From: Axinella damicornis
Lineage: Eukaryota; Porifera; Demospongiae; Axinellida; Axinellidae
Direction of reading: 5' to 3'
NCBI GenBank assembly: GCA_963931865.1
Contig: OZ007516.1
Coordinates: 10,178,785-10,242,784 of the forward strand
DNA length: 64,000 nucleotides
Part shown: positions 57,040 to 64,000 of the stretch, piece after piece
Layout: the number at the start of each line of letters is the position of its first letter
Position numbering within the stretch: the stretch's first letter is position 1
Made by a program: the position numbers and the translations under genes
The notes under the pieces: model-generated
Database searches by the model: none
What the model was told of the DNA's origin: nothing
What the model saw: the letters and a program-made list of their open reading frames with translations, nothing else

Positions 57040-58150
57040 GGGGCGAGCGTGAGCGAGCCCCACATAGACGAGTTCAATGTGAATTTTATTTATTTCTATA
57101 TTTCTATATTTCTATATATATACGAGGGGCAACCGCACTCCTGGTAGCCGCGTTGCAACCGGTTGCAGCTCGACGATAGCGCATAGGTATTGCAACACAT
57201 TTCAATTAACGCACATGCCACGTGAGGACCATGAGCGCTCGCGTCGATCGATTGAGCTGAGTCAGCAATGGCGGCCCAAGGAGATCGAGAAGACAAGAAA
57301 CTTGTTATACAGCGCTCACAACTTCGCCAGCACGGTGAGTTTTGGCATGTAAGCGTCAGTGAACGGCAGAAACTTCGCGTGCCTTTCCTAAGAACGGTAC
57401 TGCCACCGGAAGTCGGAGAGAGCGCTCGAGCAATGGCGTCCACGGCGAGACAAAAGCTCCACCACCAAGGTGAGTTTCAGCTCCAAAAATTGTACGGTTG
57501 GGACAGTGCATGATAGCGATCATGAAGGTGTAGTCAGAATCTTCGTAGGCCATTCCTATCACTCGAACGAGTTATTGGGGCGAGCCTGAGCGAGCCCCAC
57601 ATAGACGAGTTTGCTGTGAATTTTCCATATATTTCTTCGAGGGGCAACCGCACTCCTGGTAGCCGTTGCAACGCCGGCTGCGACTCGCCGTAGCGAAAGC
57701 TAAGTATCGCAGTTAGTTCCAATTAACGCACATGCCACGTGGCAACCACGCTCTGTCGATCGCTAGCAATGGCGGCCAAAGGAAGTTACTACAGCACTTA
57801 CAACTTTGCCAGCATGGTGAGTTATGGCATGTAAGCGTCAGTGAACGACAGCGATCACGGCCATGTGGTCAGAATCTTCGTGTGCCTCTGCTAAGAACGG
57901 TACTGCCACCGGAAGTCGGAGAGAGCGCTCGAGCAATGGCGGCCACGGCGAGACATAAGCGCTTGTATCTCCACCACCAAGGTGAGTTTCAGCACAATTA
58001 TTATACGTTTGTCTAACTGCATGATAGCCATCACGACGGTGTAGTCAGAATCTCTGTAGACCTTTCCTGCGAGCTATGAGGTTTGATTATTTACATTAAT
58101 TAATTGGGGCGAGCCTGAGCGAGCCCCACATAGACGTGTAAAACGGAATC
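57040..58150 (+). repeat. Three GC heads attached to different bodies, two with paralogous ATG-containing stretches
   Basis: The head GGGGCGAGC(C/G)TGAGCGAG, then CCCCACATAGACGAG..., occurs at about 57040, 57575 and 58106. After the first two comes a body unlike the 0.8-kb modules: CGAGGGGCAACCGCACTCC, CAATTAACGCACATGCCACG, then GCAATGGCGGCC(A/C)AAGGA, later GAACGGTACTGCCACCGGAAG, and donor-like CACCACCAAGGTGAGTTTCAG. The first copy has an 81-codon frame (MAAQGDREDKKLVIQ...), the second a shifted one (57732-58016). They resemble duplicated promoter plus first exon units. No downstream exons could be joined. Confidence 0.6.
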
Positions 58151-58710
58151 CGTGTCTGTATGTCTGTATGTATCGTACGTACGTATACCGTAAATAAACG
58201 ATTCTGCAAATAACCGAAAGTCCCTTGCGTCATGATAATTCACACGGCTCGATCGCTCATCACTGAACGTTGTTCTGAGACTCAGAGAGGCACGAATTGG
58301 TGAACCGTGTACTCCTTGGATGGCTACAGAGACCACTCACGAATCTACCTCTTCAATGGATACCCGGCGCATGCACAGCAACAGTGGGAAAGTGCGACCG
58401 TCTCAGTCTGCCGAATGCTCGGACTCTAGCTAGCCGCTACAAGTTCACCGATCGCGACTCGCGGCTGCACTGTTGCTCACTGTGTTGAAGTCACTGACTC
58501 GTAGACCTAGCTACCTCTGGTCTTCAATGGCTACAGTCATGGGAGCTACTGCATAGCGAAAGAAGACCGTGGCGAGAGTGCTTTCATCTGCTCGTGCCGC
58601 ATGTAGCTAGCTCTACTACATGATCACCATGTACTGTCCATACAGTTCTTGTGCTGCAATTCTACAGCCTGAGGTTGAGTTACATTCGAATAAGCATGTT
58701 GCATATGCAT
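58150..58710. other. Stretch without a supported gene
   Basis: No recognisable coding or repeat structure beyond the head at 58106 and the array beginning near 58711. Confidence 0.4.
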
Positions 58711-61700
58711 GCACTCGCTCAGGCTCGCCCCACAATGTTATACATTCTGCTAGTTAATTAATTACGCGGCACAATTTTTCCCCTACCAGGAGTGTAATAT
58801 ATCTATCGTACGTACGTCGTGCCGTAAATCACTTCCTGCTCGTATTTTGCGTGTCATTGCGTCATGCGTTAATTCAACGAACAACGTCAAACGACTGAGA
58901 CACGAGGTACGAACTATGAACGGTCTACCTCAACAAGGATGGAGACTATAGCGCGCGGTGAAGGGCTAATGCATTTCATGAAGACGGGGAGAGTGCTTCA
59001 AGCGATCTCATGTCCTGCATCCAGAGCACAGCATGGTACGCAGCTACTAGGTAGCATAATAGCTAGTATAAACCATCACGGTGTGTTAGACTGCTGCTTC
59101 AGCTATTGCCAGAGGATGACTGGCCTGCGCTCGGTAATACTGTGACATGCAGTCAAGACACAAAACTGGCATCAGCAGAGAATGAGAAAGTCACCCTCCG
59201 GTACGGTGGCGACAACAAAGACAAGAGCTCTCCTGGACCTACCTACCAGACTGCTTCGGCTAACCTGATTCACAGTTGCTGTGAAGTGCACGGGTGTATT
59301 TTTAGTGTCATAACTTCTGGTGTGATCTGTGTCCTTATGCTCTCCGTCACATTCGGATGACATGCACTGACAGTCATGCACATGCATCTGCTCCATGTAG
59401 GCCTAGGAACACATGCTCATGCAACTGCTCCATGCACATTCGACAACTGTACTCGCTCGCTCAGGCTCGCCCCACAATGTTCTACATTCGTCTAGTTTAT
59501 TGGCGAGCCCCACATAGACGAGTTTGCTGTGAATTTTCTTTATTTCTATATATAGTTCTATATATATATATATATATCGTACGTCGTGCCGTAAATCACT
59601 TCCTGCTCGTATTTTGCGTGTCATTGCATCATGCGTTAATTCAAACCACAAACGAACTCACCATTGCAACGTCAACGACTGAGACACGAACTATGAACGG
59701 TCTACCTCAACAAGGATGGAGACTATAGCGCGCGGTGAGGGGCTAAAGCATTTCATGAAGACGGGGAGAGTGCTTCAAGCGATCTCATGTCCTGCATGCA
59801 GAGCACATCATGGTGTGCAGCATGATACATTAGCTACTGGCTAGCTAGCTAGCATGCATTCAGGTAAACCATCACGGTGTGTTAGACTGCTGCTTCAGCT
59901 ATTGCCAGAGGATGGGAACTTGACTGGCCTGCGCTCGGTAACACTTATTAACTCACTGTGACATACAGTCATACCCCAGACTAGTCTGGCATCAGCAGAG
60001 AATGAGAAAGTCGCCCTCTGGTGGTGACAACAAAGACAGAGAGCTCTCCTGGACCTACCTACCAGACTGCTTCGGCTAACCGGATTCGCAGTTGCTGTGA
60101 ATTGCACAGGTGTATTTTTTAGTGTCATAACTTCTGGTGTGATGTGTCCTTAAGTTGTGCTATCACATTCGGATGACATGCACTGACAGTCATGCACATG
60201 CATCTGCTCCATGTACAGGCCTAGGAACACATGCGCATGCAACTGCTCCATGCACATTCGACAACTGTAATGTGTACTCGCTCAGGCTCGCCCCACAATG
60301 TTCTGCATTCGTCTAGTATTATATTATTGGGGCGAGCCTGAGCGAGCCCCACATAGACGAGTTTGCTGTGAATTTTCCATATATTTCTTTATTTATTTCT
60401 TTATATCTATCGTACGTCGTGCCGTAAATCACTTCCTGCTCGTATTTTGCGTGTCATTGCGTCATGCGTTAATTCAAACCACAAGCGAACTCCAACTGGT
60501 GAGTTCGAGTTCGCAATTTGCAACGACTGAGACACGAACTGAACAAGGAGACTATAGCGCGCGGTGAGGGGCTAAAGCATTTCATGAAGACGGGGAGAGT
60601 GCTTCAAGCGATCTCATGTCCTGCATGCAGAGCACATCATGGTGTGTAGCAGCTAACTAGCTACCATGCATGCAGGCTTTCATAGCTATATTAAAACCAT
60701 CACGGTGTGTTAGACTGCTGCTTCAGCTATTGCCAGAGGATGGGAACTTGACTGGCCTGCACTTCGTAACACGTAACCCACTGGCTGACTGTGACCAGTC
60801 ATGACAGATCTGGCATCAGCAGAGAATAAGAAAGTCGCCTTCCGGTCCGGGCGACAACAAAGACAGAGAGCTCTCCTGGACCTACCTAGCTACCAGACTG
60901 CTTCAGCTAACCTGATTCACAGTTGCTGTGAAGTGCACGGGTGTATTTTTAGTGTCATAACTTCTGGTGTGATCTGTGTCCTTAGGCCACTGTTTACATT
61001 AAGTGTGTTTCTGGTCACCCGCCCGCATCCTGTTGACTGAACCGCATCAATTGGCCATTATTGATGACGTCACATCATTATTTGACCACGTGATCCCAAA
61101 GTAGTGTGCATGTGCGTCGCGTCTAGTCTAGCTGGAGACGCGCTGCTTCCTTGCTCGTGAGGCGCTAGGCTCCTTTGTCAGGATGTGATGTCATTATAAT
61201 TAAAATAATGAATAATGGTAACCGCCCGCCCGCACTATTGTAGGGGAAATTTGTGACCAGAAACATGTTTGCAGTAAACAGTGGCCTTAAGTTGTATATA
61301 TACTATGCTCTCCGTCACATTCTGATGACATGCGCATATGCACTGACAGTCATGCACATCACGTGTGCACATGCATATGCGCATGCAAGTGCTCCATGCA
61401 CATTCGACAACTGTACTCGCTCAGGCTCGCCCCACAATGTTCTGCATTCGTCTAGTATTTGGGGCGAGCCTGAGCGAGCCCCACATAGACGAGTTTGCTG
61501 TGAATTTTCCATATATTTATATATTTCTATCGTACGTCGTGCCGTAAATCACTTCCTGCTCGTATTTTGCGTGTCATTGCGTCATGCGTTAATTCAAACC
61601 ACAAACGAACTCACCATTGCCAACGTCAACGACATAGACACGAACCATGCGAACCATGAACGGTCTACCTCAACAAGGATGGAGACTATAGCGCGCGGTG

Positions 61701-64000
61701 AGGGGCTAAAGCATTTCATGAAGACGGGGAGAGTGCTTCAAGCGATCTCATGTCCTGCATGCAGAGCACATCATGGTGTGCATTAGCTAGCTAGCTAGCA
61801 TGCATGCAGGTTTTAATAGCTATAAACCATCACGGTGTGTTAGACTGCTGCTTCAGCTATTTCCAGAGGATGGGAACTTGACTGGTCTGCGCTCGGTAAC
61901 ACTTAACTCACTCGGTGACATGCAGTCAAGACACAGATCTGGCATCAGCAGAGAATGAGAAAGTCGCCCTCCGGTGGCGACAACAAAGACAGAGAGTTCT
62001 CCTGGACCTACCTACCAGACTGCTTCGGCTAACCTGATTCGCAGTTGCTGTGAAGTGCATGGGTGTACTTTTAGTGTCATAACTTCTAAGTCATGCTATG
62101 CTCTCCGTCACATTCAGATGACATGCACTGACAGTCATGCACATGCATCTGACACATGCTCATGCAACTGCTCCATGCACATTCGACAACTGTACTCGCT
62201 CAGGCTCGCCCCACAATGTTCTGCATTCGTCTAGTTGGGGCGAGCGTGAGCGAGCCCCACATAGACGAGTTTGCTGTAAATTTTCTATATATATATATAT
62301 ATTTATATATTTATATATTTCTATCGTACGTCGTGCCGTAAATCTCTGCCTGCTCGTATTTTGCGTGTTCTTGCGTCATGCGTTATTTCCAAACTGAGTT
62401 CACTTCCTGCTCGTGCGTTGATATCGTCCAACTGAGACGCGAACTATGAACAGTCTACTTCAACAAGGCCTTGCAAGGATGGAGACTATAGTGGGGCGGT
62501 GAGTGGCTAAAGCATTTCATGAAGACGGGGAGAGCGCTTCAGTGAGACCAAGGGAGGTGATCCTCCTTGAACTCACAATCCCCTGTAACTCGCCGGAGTG
62601 CCTTTCAAATGCTAAGCCATGCAACTGCTCAGAGGATGGGAAGTTGACTGCCCTGCACACGGTAACACTAAACTCACTGTGACCAGTCATGACAGATCTG
62701 GCATCAGCAGAGAACGAGGAAGTCATCCTCGGTGGCAACAACAGAGACAGAGACCGCTCCTGGACCTACCGCCAGACTGCTTCAACGCTGTGAAGTGCAT
62801 GCACGAGTGTCATAACTTCTGGTGTGATCTGTGTCGTTAAGTTGTGTTATGCTCCCCGTCAGACTCACATTCTGATGACATGTACATGCACATGCAACTG
62901 CTCCATGCACATTCAGCACAATGTCATGCAACTGTTCCATGCAAATTCAGCACCTGCATGTAACTCGCTCACGCTCGCCCCACAATGTCCTGCATTCCCC
63001 TAGTTGGGGCGAGCCTGAGCGAGCCCCACATAGACGAGTTTGCCGTGAATTTTCCATATATTATTTCTTTATTGGGGCAGCGTGAGCGAGCCCCACATAG
63101 ACGAGTTTGCTGTAAATTTTCTATATATATATATATATATTTATATATTTCTATCGTACGTCGTGCCGTAAATCTCTGCCTGCTCGTATTTTGCGTGTTC
63201 TTGCGTCATGCGTTATTTCCAAACTGAGTTCACTTCCTGCTCGTGCGTTGATATCGTCCAACTGAGACGCGAACTATGAACAGTCTACCTCAACAAGGCC
63301 TTGCAAGGATGGAGATTATAGTGGGGCGGTGAGTGGCTAAAGCATTTCATGAAGACGGGGAGAGCGCTTCAGTGAGACCAAGGGAGGTGATCCTCCTTGA
63401 ACTCACAATCCCCTATAACTCGCCGGAGTGCCTTTCAAATGCTAAGCCATGCAACTGCTCAGAGGATGGGAAGTTGACTGCCCTGCACACGGTAACACTA
63501 AACTCACTGTGACCAGTCATGACAGATCTGGCATCAGCAGAGAACGAGGAAGTCATCCTCGGTGGCAACAACAGAGACAGAGACCGCTCCTGGACCTACC
63601 TGCCAGACTGCTTCAACGCTGTGAAGTGCATGCACGAGTGTCATAACTTCTGGTGTGATCTGTGTCGTTAAGTTGTGTTATGCTCCCCGTCAGACTCACA
63701 ATTTCTGATGACATGCACATGCAACTGCTCCATGCACATTCAGCACAATGTCATGCAACTGTTCCATGCAAATTCAGCACCTGCATGTACTCGCTCACGC
63801 TCGCCCCACAATGTCCTGCATTCCCCTAGTATATATTTATATATCTAGCTATCGTACGTCGTGCCGTAAATCACTTCCTGCTCGTATTTTGCGTGTCATT
63901 GCATCATGCGTTAATTCAAACCACAAACGAACTCACCATTGCAACGTCAACGACTGAGACACGAACTATGAACGGTCTACCTCAACAAGGATGGAGACTA
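58711..64000 (+). repeat. Head-to-tail array of ~0.8-kb GC-headed modules, running off the window
   Basis: Copies at about 58790-59496 (headless), 59500-60317, 60328-61456, 61461-62235, 62236-63004, a head-only stub 63005-63070, 63074-63830 and 63831-64000 (partial). Order in each: head GGGGCGAGCCTGAGCGAG, TTTGCTGTGAATTTTCC, an A/T microsatellite, CGTACGTCGTGCCGTAAATC, CACTTCCTGCTCGTATTTTG, GGTCTACCTCAACAAGGATG, GCGCGCGGTGAGGGGC, CAGAGAATGAGAAAGTCGCC, and tail CGCTCAGGCTCGCCCCACAA plus CATTCGTCTAG. The tail holds the head sequence inverted. The 62236 and 63074 copies are nearly identical. No long frame is conserved. Confidence 0.9.
60985..61286. mobile_element. 302-bp MITE with TTA target duplication inside an array module
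   Basis: Terminal inverted repeats start GGCCACTGTTTAC and include TTTCTGGTCAC. TTA flanks both sides (60982-60984, 61287-61289), while other modules read CCTTAAGTTG without the insert (for example near 60150 and 62837). A TTA/TAA duplication is typical of PIF/Harbinger transposases. The interior contains TGACGTCA. Confidence 0.85.

Noticed and set aside
61253..61786. 177-codon frame across two array modules
   Set aside because: It crosses a tail-head junction and a MITE end, and the other modules carry stops in this frame.

Overview
The window looks like nuclear DNA from an early-branching animal, most probably a demosponge. This is an inference from content: many short GT-AG introns (roughly 40-100 bp where exon phases can be checked), an ankyrin-Roc-COR-Death gene, a cysteine-rich multi-pass membrane gene of a type I associate with sponges and cnidarians, and a very heavy load of DNA transposons and satellites. 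I saw no bacterial operons, rRNA, tRNA or CRISPR array.

Layout. 1-259 is the 5' end of a minus-strand gene cut by the window edge. 2290-11464 (minus) is a large Roco-type gene: about 40 ankyrin repeats, Roc GTPase, COR, Death domain, two small acidic exons, a second Death domain, and a tail of about 25 copies of a 14-residue repeat; its main exon carries about seven small frame breaks. 11880-13183 is a 49-bp satellite. 13.2-19.1 kb is gene-poor with several foldback elements. 19108-26277 is an unbroken 2,389-codon Helitron (Helentron-like) Rep-helicase with a C-terminal OTU domain. 27304-28239 is a hAT-like element holding a decayed Penelope-like GIY-YIG remnant between inverted hammerhead-like motifs. 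30970-32686 (minus) is a broken multi-pass membrane protein gene. 33.65-35.64 kb is a decayed tandem array.

The most informative region is 35.8-52.9 kb. A minus-strand host gene of unknown function (ParB/sulfiredoxin-like motif) can be traced through 11 exons from 52923 to 35791. Its second intron (13.4 kb) holds an 11.9-kb CACTA/EnSpm element (39995-51868). The element has CACTATG terminal inverted repeats, inverted subterminal arrays of ATCTGA/TCAGAT, a TNP2-type transposase on the minus strand, and a second 14-exon gene on the plus strand that I do not recognise. Several smaller elements are nested inside it, one with a clear 9-bp target duplication and an empty site elsewhere in the window.

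53.3-55.0 kb is a ~175-bp satellite interrupted at 55002 by a second, partial CACTA element. From 57 kb to the right edge the window is an array of ~0.8-kb modules that share a GC-rich head and an inverted tail; the same modules also sit in reverse orientation inside the CACTA element.

Limits: all reading was by eye; exon borders rest on splice motifs and phase agreement, family calls on motif memory. Whether the frame breaks are genuine or assembly errors cannot be decided from one sequence.
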